The notes under the pieces are model-generated. The model was given only the letters and a program-made list of their open reading frames with translations, ran no database searches and was not told the DNA's origin. From NCBI RefSeq assembly GCF_000175215.2, contig NC_014818.1:180261-244260 (forward strand): a DNA stretch of 64,000 nucleotides, read 5' to 3'. Shown piece after piece: positions 53,501 to 60,287 of the stretch (position 1 is the first letter of the stretch; each line of letters starts with the position of its first letter). This DNA is from Asticcacaulis excentricus CB 48 (GTDB lineage: Bacteria; Pseudomonadota; Alphaproteobacteria; Caulobacterales; Caulobacteraceae). The translations under genes and the position numbers were made by a program.

Positions 53501-53643
53501 CGCGGCTGCGGTTATCGCTGTCGGCCACAAACCTGACCGGGGCCTACAGCTACTGGGCGCATGTGGGCGAAGACAGTCTGGCCCTATCGGACATTATAGA
53601 CTCCGGGCAGCGCTTGTCGCTCAGCCTGCGCTACGATTACTGA
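50578..53643 (+). CDS. TonB-dependent receptor with STN signalling domain (FecA type)
   Basis: A 1021-residue receptor. After a signal peptide ending near AQA (about 34) comes an STN domain (about 40-110: PALPLEQGLRRVAEQGQVQI, then LFSGDQV), a linker, a plug (HTAARNVTEALGVLPGVTV) and a beta-barrel ending LRYDY. The STN domain contacts FecR, so this receptor should induce its own expression through the divergent FecI/FecR pair when ligand binds. It is clearly homologous to the convergent receptor at 53728-56514. The ligand is unknown. Confidence 0.9.
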   Translation: MSGPVPKVDFARLATVMTASVMSATIWAHPAQAAPRRFDVPALPLEQGLRRVAEQGQVQILFSGDQVRAHRGVAVSGTLEPEAAFRRVLSRSGLSIRQIDRRTFIVVSPPAPVAAARPVPRPRAVDTAEPVREVVVVAQRVVLNPRQDTDRFDGSLSAPQATAILSRSDLEHTAARNVTEALGVLPGVTVLNTGRSFSGGVDSASRAEGLFSAFRGLNTEFNLNMIDGVSLAQGLPHSRGVQLNLLPPTGFQLIVLSKVPTPDMDGDVISAAIDFRTPTANDFRARQHLSLSVSAYDNRRAETYGASGLGGGVGVEYARRFGRDERFGLYFSHFEDRRRYANSEIAGIMSAQNDAGWAYLWSDSPKGTLPAGTDPQSLLTATALNVGVSTGESRARYDVLTLTGRFDDQWDGWLRATAAHNRTEQNSTLSQVVGRSLSWTDDARGRYRLSVGSVSTRLWYETNPDLASLSAVSLGARRKTGAWTFTPALFFSQGRSDRPGRIEASVRLDQVDLYNNAQRRPYAGLLIAYENGFPTPQLTPDLRADLDMVGERLLARRAGQFTVQTSRQYRQGARFDAEYATDDKALRHLAFGVKWSESAREVTDLDWTNAYFADLLGRGGVTWQELGLIRGYYDEVFPGRFDWRVPKVDHNRLADYFNLYVTPQSFDTCATLAVNNDNCNRQHGRESVAAAYLSARWVIGQLEIAPGLRYEQTRIDNRFWVIPAPPTGVSEVPGHWGQSRTTYGVGLPSVRLNYRPDEDQVWRLALWRGYTRPAFMLLGSGVRYQAADDGTPLLRQGNPSLKPVTALNLDLSVEGRTPGGTRYSLGAYAKWLEHYLFDSGGSGGDVLFGRTDMRLLTPRNGGRGEVQGLEAEGRHDWSVAGGTLTVGGTLSRQWTHVNLGDDELGRDIAMQNAPDWLANLSTTYRYKRATVTLSAQHTGAYLSSYNALGVSGDWDNVWVRPSTRLDLAADWQVRPRLRLSLSATNLTGAYSYWAHVGEDSLALSDIIDSGQRLSLSLRYDY

Positions 53644-53650
53644 TAACATG

Positions 53651-53686
53651 AAAAAAACCTCCGGAAGCCTTGCGGCTCCCAGAGGT
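53651..53686 (-). terminator. Rho-independent terminator between convergent receptors
   Basis: On the minus strand ACCTCTGGGAGCC, loop GCAA, GGCTTCCGGAGGT, then seven T. It ends the receptor gene at 53728-56514. Confidence 0.85.
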
Positions 53687-53727
53687 CAGGTCTCAGGCGT
53701 CTGGAGATAGGCCTGAGGGGATTACGT

Positions 53728-56514
53728 TTAGTACGTATATTTCAATGTCAGGAGGGTCGTCGAACCGGAGTCCACGATGTCGTTGATCGCCAGGCTGTTC
53801 TTGCCGACGTGCGCCCAGTAGGAATAGTCCTTGAACAGATTGGACACCGACAGGTCGAGCTTGACGCCCTTGCCGAAATCATAACCGGCGTGCAAGTCGG
53901 TGCGCTTGACCGGACGGGTCCACAGTTCGAGACCTGCGACATCGTTATAGGCAATGACCGCTTCGCCGGTATAGTTGTGGGTCAGGTCCACGGTCAGGCC
54001 CTTCCAGGCGTAGTTGACCTTCACATTGGCCAGATATTCCGGGGCATTCTGGATCGGGTGCTTTTCGCCCTTGCCGATATCGACCTCTGTCCACTGGCGG
54101 GTGAAGTTGGCACCGGCCCCAAAGCCCGACAGCCAGCCCGGCAGCATGGCGAACTTCTGATAGAGCTGGATTTCAAGCCCCTTCACCGTGCCTTCGCCGC
54201 CATTGGTGGGGTGGGAAAGGCTGACGCGGTCATAGGTCTTGCCATTATAGGTCAAAAGGTTGGTCGGAGTTTCACCGGTATTCACCTGCGTTGAGCCGTT
54301 ATCGTACATATAGTCCGACAGCTTCTTGTAGTAGGCACCGATCATGGCGTAACCGCCTTCGGCGTTCGACCATTCCCCCGACAGATCTAAGTTCCACGAC
54401 TTCAGCGGCTCGAGATCCGGATTGCCCTGCACGATCGTCAGGCTCCGGTTGTCGCCTTCACGCGCGGTCGTCTTGTTACCAAGCTGAACCATGGCCGGGC
54501 GCATATAGGCGCGCGTCAAGGAGGCGCGGTAAACACCGCCGGTTTCCGGGCGATAGTTGACGAACAGGCTGGGCAGCCATTCGTTGTAATCGGTCGAATT
54601 GGACTCAAAAGTCTTTTTGGCGCTGTTCCAGTAGGTGTTCTTGATGTCCGTATGCTCAAAACGCAGGCCCGGAATGACCTCGAGCGAACCGAAATCGTAC
54701 TTGCCGGTGACGTAGGCGGCGGAGACGTTTTCATCGCCCTTCAGTGTGTTGCCGTTCATATATTCCGGATCGGCCAGAGCCGCCGCCATCGGGAAGTAGG
54801 TGTAGAAGATTTCAAACAGTCGGTCCTGATTTACCTTCGGGGCACGGATCGTGTAGAGGCCTGGATAGATGGAGTCGAAATAGTCGGTGGCCAGACCAAC
54901 ATCGGCCCACTTCACCCCGGCCTTTTGCATCACATTGGCCAGATGGTCGTTGGTCCAGTCGCGGTTGATCACGCGGCGGTGGCTGGCAACGTATTTCAGG
55001 CCGGTCTTGATATAGGCAAGGTTGCCAGCGTCAAAATCGTACTGCGCATCAAACTTCAGACCCGCCTTTTCCTGACCCGAAAACTGCTGCGTCAACTGAC
55101 CGGCGCGACGCGCCAGAAGCGTGGTCGAGGCGTTATTGATCTGGGTCTGCTGCGTGGCATTGAGCATCGGGATAGGATAGCCGTCGCTGTTATAGGCGAT
55201 GAACAGGCCGGCATAGGGCACGGTCTGACCGGCCAGAGGCCCCTTGTTGTAGTTATCCGACTGATTGTTGCGCATTGAGGCTTCGATGTGGTTCGGACGG
55301 TCATTATCGCCTTCCGAATAGAAAACCGAGGGCGACAGAGTCCAGTTTCCGACGCGCTTGACCGCACCCAGGCTCAGGGTGCCGAGATCGGCCTGTTCCG
55401 GGTTGGTTTCGTACCAGGCGCGCACTGACGAATTGGTGACACCGGTCAGGTCAAACAGACCCGGTGTGGCGGCGTTTTCGACATATACCTTGGTGTTGAC
55501 GAACTGCGCGAGGGTCGAGTTCTGGTGCGTTTCGGCAAAGGCATAGGAGCCGCGCAGATAAAGGTCCAGCGTGTCGTCCACGCGCCAGTCGGCCGAGAAG
55601 TTGCCTCCGTAACGCTCGGTGAAACCGGTCGAAACGCCGGTGTTCAGGCCCGTCTGGGCGAGGTTGGCTTCCTTGTCGTAAGCCGTCGGGTTCTGGAAGT
55701 TACCGCTGGCGTCCTTAACCGCGTGCAGATAGCCCCAGTTACCGTCCTGCTGCGCCGTCATGATGCCGGCGATCATCGAGTTGGCGTAGTTGCGCTTGTC
55801 ATAGAAGGCGCTTCCGTAGAAGCCGAACTGCTTGTTGGCCCCAAAGCGGCGAGCGTATTCGGCGCTGACGCCGCCACCCAGACCGTCTTCACCATAGTCC
55901 CGCGCGCGGCTCTCGACGCGGCCCGATAAGGCCACAGACATAAAGCCGTCCTTGAAACCAAAGGCCGAGGGTGTGCGGAAATCAACCGTACCGCCGATGG
56001 CGTCGCCGTCCATTTCGGCGGTCGAGTTCTTGTTGACCACGATGGTCTTCAGGCCCGACGGCGGCAGAAGGCTGAGTTGAACCTGACGCGAATAGGGCAT
56101 GCCCTGTGCGACATTGACGCCATTGATCAGGGCGAGGGTAAACTCGGTGTTCATGCCGCGCACGCCGACGAACATGCCTTCACCGCGCGAGGCCCCGTCA
56201 ACGCCGCCGAAGAACGAGTTACCGGTATTAGTCACGGTGACGCCCGGCAGCAGGGCCAGGGCTTCGGCGACGTTGTGCACAGCGGTGTGCTCAAGGTCTT
56301 CCGCCGACATCACACTGATAGTGTTGGCACTCTTCATCTGGGCCGAGGTGGCCGTCGAACGGTTGGCGTAGATGACGACTTCGGTCACATTGACATTGTC
56401 CTTGGCGGAGGCGTCTTTGGACGTGGCCTCTTCGGCCTGCACGGCGTTCGCCGCCAGTCCGAGGCTCAGGCTCATGGCAGAAGCCATCAGCATAAGTTGG
56501 GTGGAAAGTTTCAT
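53728..56514 (-). CDS. TonB-dependent receptor, possibly part of the bufferin 1 operon
   Basis: A 928-residue receptor with signal peptide (MKLSTQLMLMASAMSLSLGL..., cut after VQA), plug (HTAVHNVAEALALLPGVTVT) and barrel ending LKYTY; no STN domain. Start at 56514, preceded by AAGGGG at an ideal 8-nt distance. It lies 99 bp downstream of doxX on the same strand, so it may be cotranscribed with bufA1-bufB1-bufC1-doxX. Its Shine-Dalgarno is buried in a 15-bp hairpin. The plug matches the STN receptor on the other side over more than 100 residues. A role in metal or metallophore traffic is an inference from context. Confidence 0.9.
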   Translation of the reverse strand: MKLSTQLMLMASAMSLSLGLAANAVQAEEATSKDASAKDNVNVTEVVIYANRSTATSAQMKSANTISVMSAEDLEHTAVHNVAEALALLPGVTVTNTGNSFFGGVDGASRGEGMFVGVRGMNTEFTLALINGVNVAQGMPYSRQVQLSLLPPSGLKTIVVNKNSTAEMDGDAIGGTVDFRTPSAFGFKDGFMSVALSGRVESRARDYGEDGLGGGVSAEYARRFGANKQFGFYGSAFYDKRNYANSMIAGIMTAQQDGNWGYLHAVKDASGNFQNPTAYDKEANLAQTGLNTGVSTGFTERYGGNFSADWRVDDTLDLYLRGSYAFAETHQNSTLAQFVNTKVYVENAATPGLFDLTGVTNSSVRAWYETNPEQADLGTLSLGAVKRVGNWTLSPSVFYSEGDNDRPNHIEASMRNNQSDNYNKGPLAGQTVPYAGLFIAYNSDGYPIPMLNATQQTQINNASTTLLARRAGQLTQQFSGQEKAGLKFDAQYDFDAGNLAYIKTGLKYVASHRRVINRDWTNDHLANVMQKAGVKWADVGLATDYFDSIYPGLYTIRAPKVNQDRLFEIFYTYFPMAAALADPEYMNGNTLKGDENVSAAYVTGKYDFGSLEVIPGLRFEHTDIKNTYWNSAKKTFESNSTDYNEWLPSLFVNYRPETGGVYRASLTRAYMRPAMVQLGNKTTAREGDNRSLTIVQGNPDLEPLKSWNLDLSGEWSNAEGGYAMIGAYYKKLSDYMYDNGSTQVNTGETPTNLLTYNGKTYDRVSLSHPTNGGEGTVKGLEIQLYQKFAMLPGWLSGFGAGANFTRQWTEVDIGKGEKHPIQNAPEYLANVKVNYAWKGLTVDLTHNYTGEAVIAYNDVAGLELWTRPVKRTDLHAGYDFGKGVKLDLSVSNLFKDYSYWAHVGKNSLAINDIVDSGSTTLLTLKYTY

Positions 56515-56523
56515 GCCAGTATC

Positions 56524-56565
56524 CCCTTGGCTGAGGGCATACAGCACGCCCTCTCAAGCCAAGGG
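56524..56565 (-). promoter_or_regulatory. Leader hairpin sequestering the receptor's ribosome binding site
   Basis: On the minus strand CCCTTGGCT, bulge TGA, GAGGGC, 9-nt loop, GCCCTC, AGCCAAGGG: 15 paired bases. The 3' arm contains most of AAGGGG, the ribosome binding site of the receptor. No T-run follows, so it is not a standard terminator. Candidate translational control element. Confidence 0.6.
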
Positions 56566-56613
56566 ACGCCACCCAGCGGGAGACACGCCGAAACTTAATA
56601 AAAGTTTCACGAA

Positions 56614-57054
56614 TTAAATCAGTCCCAGCCGCCGGTCGAGGCTGAAGGCCCCGCCGCCGCGCCCGATCAGATAGATCAGAAGGCCTGCCCAGCTCAGATG
56701 TGTAGGCCAGGCGTCGGGATAGACGAAGATTTCAATAACCGCCGTCATGCCCAGAAAGGCCAACGCTGAGTAACGGGTGAACAGGCCCAGCACCAGTAGC
56801 ACCGAAAAGAGGTGTTCGGAGACGGTGGCGGCCACGGCGGCGGCCTGTGGCGGGACCAGCGGCAGGGCGTATTCCTGCTCAAACAACACATAGGTGCCGT
56901 CACTGATGTGAAAAAGGCCATCGACCTTGGTGCGCGCCGAACTGAAGAAGATGGCCGCCACGCCGAAACGAGTGATCAGCGCGATAACGTCTTCCGGCAG
57001 CTTCGCCATAAGTTGGGCGGGTGCATTGATCCAGTCGGTGAAGTTGCGGGTCAT
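56614..57054 (-). CDS. DoxX-family membrane protein
   Basis: A 146-residue protein with about four membrane segments (DVIALITRFGVAAIFFSSAR, VSEHLFSVLLVLGLFTR, YSALAFLGMTAVIEIFV, LSWAGLLIYLIGRGG). Starts MTRNFTDWIN and overlaps bufC1 by 4 bp (ATGA). DoxX proteins are commonly the fourth gene of bufferin operons, where they may supply a redox function to the enzyme complex; that role is inferred. Confidence 0.88.
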   Translation of the reverse strand: MTRNFTDWINAPAQLMAKLPEDVIALITRFGVAAIFFSSARTKVDGLFHISDGTYVLFEQEYALPLVPPQAAAVAATVSEHLFSVLLVLGLFTRYSALAFLGMTAVIEIFVYPDAWPTHLSWAGLLIYLIGRGGGAFSLDRRLGLI

Positions 57055-57806
57055 AGGGGATCCCTTTCGGTTGAGAGGCGAAGACAAGTGAGGCCCAGCA
57101 CATGACTGAACAGGGCCGTAAGATCGGTTGTGGGGTCGCACCCCATAGCGGCCTCTGCGCCCTCCCCAAGCGTGCCGCCTTCAGTACAGACAGTGAGAAA
57201 GGCGGCGACATCAGGGGCAAGGCGGCGAAATTCGATGCCTTCGCCGACCCGGCGCACCAGTAGAGTTTCTGGCTCAGGCCGTCGCTCCAGCCCCTCGGCT
57301 TCGCCAGTCAGAAGCGCCTCCCAGACGCTCAGAAGCGTGGTGTCGAAGCGGATCAGCCGCACGGACGGAATGAGGCGCGCGCGGGCGTGGGTGAGGACTT
57401 CGGGCGACAGGTCGGCAAACGCCTCGGGAGGTGTGGCCGCCGTATCGGCGGCGTTCAGCACGCTGAGCCGCAGATGATCGAGCCGCGCTAGATCGGGCAG
57501 CCAGTCCATCTCGGAAAGGGCGTCCAACCCCGCTAGCCAGTCGGCAAACCCGTCACCGTAATCGTACAGCATCGCATGCGCCGGGTAATGGTCGCGTGCA
57601 AAAGCCGCGGCCACTTGACGGAAATTGTATGACCCAAGTGCTGCCACCACAGCCGGAAAGGCGGTCTCAAGCGCCTCAACCAGAGCTGACGCGATGGTGT
57701 TGCGATAGACGGCGACGCTCGGCTGGTCAGACATTTCCACCCAGGCCGAAAGGGCGTCCGTGTCGCCCGCCAACGCATCGGCAAAAGCCTGATGAAAGGC
57801 GCTCAT
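57051..57806 (-). CDS. bufC1: DUF2063 protein, partner of the DUF692 enzyme (bufferin 1)
   Basis: A 251-residue DUF2063 protein (HvfC/MbnC-like). The N-terminal half has the family pattern VYRNTIASALVEALETAFPA, then FARDHYP and LYDYGDGFADWLAG. A variable C-terminal half follows. In related systems this protein binds the precursor and assists the iron enzyme. It overlaps bufB1 by 4 bp and doxX by 4 bp. Confidence 0.88.
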   Translation of the reverse strand: MSAFHQAFADALAGDTDALSAWVEMSDQPSVAVYRNTIASALVEALETAFPAVVAALGSYNFRQVAAAFARDHYPAHAMLYDYGDGFADWLAGLDALSEMDWLPDLARLDHLRLSVLNAADTAATPPEAFADLSPEVLTHARARLIPSVRLIRFDTTLLSVWEALLTGEAEGLERRPEPETLLVRRVGEGIEFRRLAPDVAAFLTVCTEGGTLGEGAEAAMGCDPTTDLTALFSHVLGLTCLRLSTERDPL

Positions 57807-58630
57807 GCTTCAACTCTTTCCCTCTGCAAAGCCGACTGCGCCCGTTCGCGCTCAATGATCAGTTCGGCATAGGCGGGCACCCCGCCATCGCGCTCGATCA
57901 GGACAGGGAGTGGCCCCCACAGATCAAGCGCGGCATAGAGCAACGCCCACACGCCTTCATCGACGGGGCGATCGTGGCTGTCGATCAGCAGTTCCGCGCC
58001 GCGCACCGGGTCTTCGCTGTGCCCAGCGAGGTGAATCTCCCCCACGGCCTGCACGGGGATAGTGCGCAGCCAGATCAGCGGGTCATTGCCGATATTGCGC
58101 GCGCTGACGAAGACATTATTGAGGTCAACCAGCAAGCCGCAGCCGGTGCGCTTAACCAGTTCGCTCAGGAACTCGGTCTCTTCGTAATCGTGGCCGCGTA
58201 GGTTCAGATAATGGCTGGGGTTTTCGATCAGCAGAGCCCGCCCCAGCGCCTCTTGCGCCGCGTCTATGCGCTCGGCAATCCGTCGTAATTCCACCGAGGT
58301 GCGCAGGACAGGTAGAAGGTCCGGCACGCTGTGGCCCTCAAATCGCGACCAGGCCAGATGCTCGGACACCACAAAGGGCGCAAAGCGATCGATCAGGGCG
58401 CGAAAGCGCTTCAGGTGCGCCGGATCAAGCGGGTCAGGGCCACCCAGAGACAGCCCCACCCCGTGCAGGGACAGAGGATGCTCAGCGCGAACCCGCTCAA
58501 GGGCGGCCAGTCGCGGACCGCCTTCGACCATATAGTTTTCGGGGTGAACCTCAAACCAAAGGCCGGGGCGGCGGTCGCCCGTCGCCTCCATATAGTGTTG
58601 CGGCTTTAAGCCCAGCCCCGCCCCGATCAT
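57803..58630 (-). CDS. bufB1: DUF692 iron enzyme modifying bufferin 1
   Basis: A 275-residue TIM-barrel DUF692 protein of the MbnB/HvfB/BufB group. These enzymes use two or three iron atoms and O2 to convert cysteines of a ribosomal peptide into oxazolone/thioamide or thiooxazole groups. Candidate ligands are all present: H56, H91 (in SEHLAW), E136-N137, D169 and N171 (DLNN), H200, H204, D217 and H219. It follows the precursor gene after 2 bp, and overlaps bufC1. Confidence 0.92.
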   Translation of the reverse strand: MIGAGLGLKPQHYMEATGDRRPGLWFEVHPENYMVEGGPRLAALERVRAEHPLSLHGVGLSLGGPDPLDPAHLKRFRALIDRFAPFVVSEHLAWSRFEGHSVPDLLPVLRTSVELRRIAERIDAAQEALGRALLIENPSHYLNLRGHDYEETEFLSELVKRTGCGLLVDLNNVFVSARNIGNDPLIWLRTIPVQAVGEIHLAGHSEDPVRGAELLIDSHDRPVDEGVWALLYAALDLWGPLPVLIERDGGVPAYAELIIERERAQSALQRERVEA

Positions 58631-58632
58631 AA

Positions 58633-58929
58633 TCAGGCTTTGGGAGTCAATGAGCCGTTGCCCTTGGGCGTCTTGATGGTGACGCAGGTGCCCTTATCGA
58701 CCAGCTTGAAGGCCTTGCCGTCGTAATCAACCTTGGAGCTGCCGGCGCAGCTCGTGCCCGGACCGGCCTTACAGTCGTTTTGCCCGGCCTTGGCGATGCC
58801 GTAGCAGGCCTCCTTGGCCGTAGGGGCCTTGGCGGTCTTTTGGGTGTCGGCGGCAGCAACGCCCGCAGCCAGAGACGAGGCCAGAGATAGGGCGGCAGCG
58901 ATGGCCAGACCGGAATGGGAAACAGACAT
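58633..58929 (-). CDS. bufA1: BufA1-type bufferin precursor (DUF2282)
   Basis: A 98-residue secreted peptide. Signal peptide about 1-27 (MSVSHSGLAIAAALSLASSL..., cut after AAA). The mature part has exactly four Cys (C42, C53, C61, C82) in the DUF2282 pattern ACYGIAKAGQNDCKAGPGTS then C. In studied bufferins the central Cys pair is modified and the outer pair forms a disulfide, making a periplasmic copper trap. Start at 58929 has AAGGAG upstream; a longer open frame to 59244 crosses the promoter and is rejected. The TGTAACC-N16-CGTAC promoter lies 45 bp upstream. Confidence 0.92.
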   Translation of the reverse strand: MSVSHSGLAIAAALSLASSLAAGVAAADTQKTAKAPTAKEACYGIAKAGQNDCKAGPGTSCAGSSKVDYDGKAFKLVDKGTCVTIKTPKGNGSLTPKA

Positions 58930-58973
58930 GGGGTTCTCCTTGCGAGACGACGCCTCATCGCGTCTGGCAGGAG

Positions 58974-59001
58974 GTACGCAAGGCCCCGCGCAAAGGTTAC
59001 A
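58974..59001 (-). promoter_or_regulatory. Predicted SigF-type promoter of bufA1 operon
   Basis: On the minus strand TGTAACC (59001-58995), 16-nt spacer, CGTAC (58978-58974). Identical elements and spacing occur on the opposite strand for bufA2. Assigned to the ECF factor at 61027-61587 by inference. Confidence 0.72.
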
Positions 59002-59045
59002 GAGGAGGCGGACCAAAACATACGAAAAAAATAAATGAGGGGCTG

Positions 59046-59073
59046 TGTAACCTCCTCCCACAAGACCGCGTAC
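59046..59073 (+). promoter_or_regulatory. Predicted SigF-type promoter of bufA2-sigma operon
   Basis: TGTAACC (59046-59052), 16-nt spacer, CGTAC (59069-59073), 46 bp before the bufA2 start. Same signature as the bufA1 promoter, 44 bp away and facing outward. Confidence 0.72.
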
Positions 59074-59119
59074 TCCCTGATGCCACACCGGCACTGCACC
59101 TATTTCGAGAGAGCCCATC

Positions 59120-59404
59120 ATGATCACTGTGAAAACCGGCGCCATCATCGCGTCCGCCGCCGCCCTTATGGCCGCCGCCAGCTTTGCTACCGCCGCAACC
59201 GCGCCTGCGGGCAGCAAGGGGGCCGCTGTAGCCGCCGACGACATCGTCCACTGCTATGGCATCAACACCTGCAAGGGCACGGCCGACTGCGCCACCACGA
59301 CGCACGAATGCAAGGGCCAGAACGTCTGTAAAGGTCATGGCTTCAAGGCCGTAAAGGCCAAGGAATGCCTGGCTCAGGGTGGCGTGATCGGCGATATCGG
59401 TTAA
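59120..59404 (+). CDS. bufA2: BufA2-type bufferin precursor
   Basis: A 94-residue secreted Cys-rich peptide. A signal peptide covers about residues 1-26 (MITVKTGAIIASAAALMAAA...). The mature part carries six Cys: C45, C51, C57, C64, C70 and C83, in the repeated form HCYGINTCKG, ADCATT, HECKGQNVCKGHGF. This matches the BufA2 branch rather than DUF2282. It leads a six-gene operon ending in sigma and anti-sigma genes. Probably modified by the DUF692 enzyme encoded 49 bp downstream, binding copper or another thiophilic metal in the periplasm. Confidence 0.9.
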   Translation: MITVKTGAIIASAAALMAAASFATAATAPAGSKGAAVAADDIVHCYGINTCKGTADCATTTHECKGQNVCKGHGFKAVKAKECLAQGGVIGDIG

Positions 59405-59416
59405 GTATGCCCTCCG

Positions 59417-59437
59417 GGGCCGGTGTAACGCCGGCCC
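59417..59437 (+). promoter_or_regulatory. GC-rich hairpin between bufA2 and bufB2
   Basis: GGGCCGG, 7-nt loop, CCGGCCC, then TTCTCC. A perfect 7-bp GC stem 12 bp after the precursor stop. It may act as a weak terminator or mRNA stabiliser so that more precursor than enzyme is made. Confidence 0.5.
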
Positions 59438-59453
59438 TTCTCCGGACCCGTCC

Positions 59454-60287
59454 ATGCCCACTTCTCTTGCCCCCTTCTCAGGCTTTGGCCTCGGCCTCAG
59501 ACCGCCCCATTACGAAGCCATACTGGCCTCGCCGCAACCGGTGGATTTTTTCGAGATCATCTCCGAAAATTTCATGATCGACGGCGGACGGCCCCTGCTT
59601 GTGCTGGATCGCGTACGGGCCGACTATCCCGTGGCGATGCACGGCGTTTCGATGTCGCTGGGCTCACCCGACGGTCCGGGGACCGACTATCTGAGGCGGC
59701 TGCACGCCCTGATGACGCGCATTGACCCCCTGTGGGTGTCCGATCATTTGTGCTGGACCGGCGTCAATGGTCGCAACAGCCACGACCTTTTGCCCCTGCC
59801 GCTGACCGAAGAGGCGATGGCCACCGTTTGCCGCCATATCGACCGCGTGCAGACCTTCCTGCAACGCCCGCTGCTGATCGAAAACCCCTCGACCTACGTC
59901 ACCTTCGCCGAAGACACCTACACGGAGTGGGGCTTCTTGTCGGAGCTGTGCCGTCGCACAGGCTGCTACCTGCTGCTCGACCTCAACAATGTCTTCGTCA
60001 GCGCCCACAATCACGGCTTTTCAGCCCAGACCTATCTGAACGGCCTGCCGCTGGAGCGCGTGCGTCAGATGCATCTGGCCGGTCATTCGCAGGGCGAAAC
60101 CCTACTGATCGACACCCACGACGCCCCTGTCCCGGACGGCGTGTGGGCCTTGTGGACCGAGGTCGCTCCGCGCCTGAGCCATGCCGCCGTGATGATTGAG
60201 CGCGACGACGAAATACCACCCCTGTCTGAGCTTCTGAGCGAACTCGACACCGCCCGCCGCCTCGCCTCAGATGTGGTGTACGCATGA
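59454..60287 (+). CDS. bufB2: DUF692 iron enzyme modifying bufferin 2
   Basis: A 277-residue DUF692 protein paralogous to bufB1. Conserved candidate ligands are H63 (MHGVSMSLG), H98 (SDHLCW), E143-N144, D176 and N178 (DLNN), H207, H211, D220 and H222 (DTHD). It follows the six-Cys precursor and overlaps bufC2 by 4 bp (ATGA). It should install the same kind of Cys-derived heterocycle, but on a differently spaced peptide. Confidence 0.92.
   Translation: MPTSLAPFSGFGLGLRPPHYEAILASPQPVDFFEIISENFMIDGGRPLLVLDRVRADYPVAMHGVSMSLGSPDGPGTDYLRRLHALMTRIDPLWVSDHLCWTGVNGRNSHDLLPLPLTEEAMATVCRHIDRVQTFLQRPLLIENPSTYVTFAEDTYTEWGFLSELCRRTGCYLLLDLNNVFVSAHNHGFSAQTYLNGLPLERVRQMHLAGHSQGETLLIDTHDAPVPDGVWALWTEVAPRLSHAAVMIERDDEIPPLSELLSELDTARRLASDVVYA

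Noticed and set aside
56524..56565. Terminator of the bufferin 1 operon
   Set aside because: There is no T-run on the minus strand after the stem, and the 3' arm contains a well-placed ribosome binding site, so a translational role is more likely.
58930..59244. N-terminal extension of the bufA1 reading frame
   Set aside because: It would cross both predicted promoters and bury the signal peptide. The start at 58929 has a ribosome binding site and a normal signal peptide.
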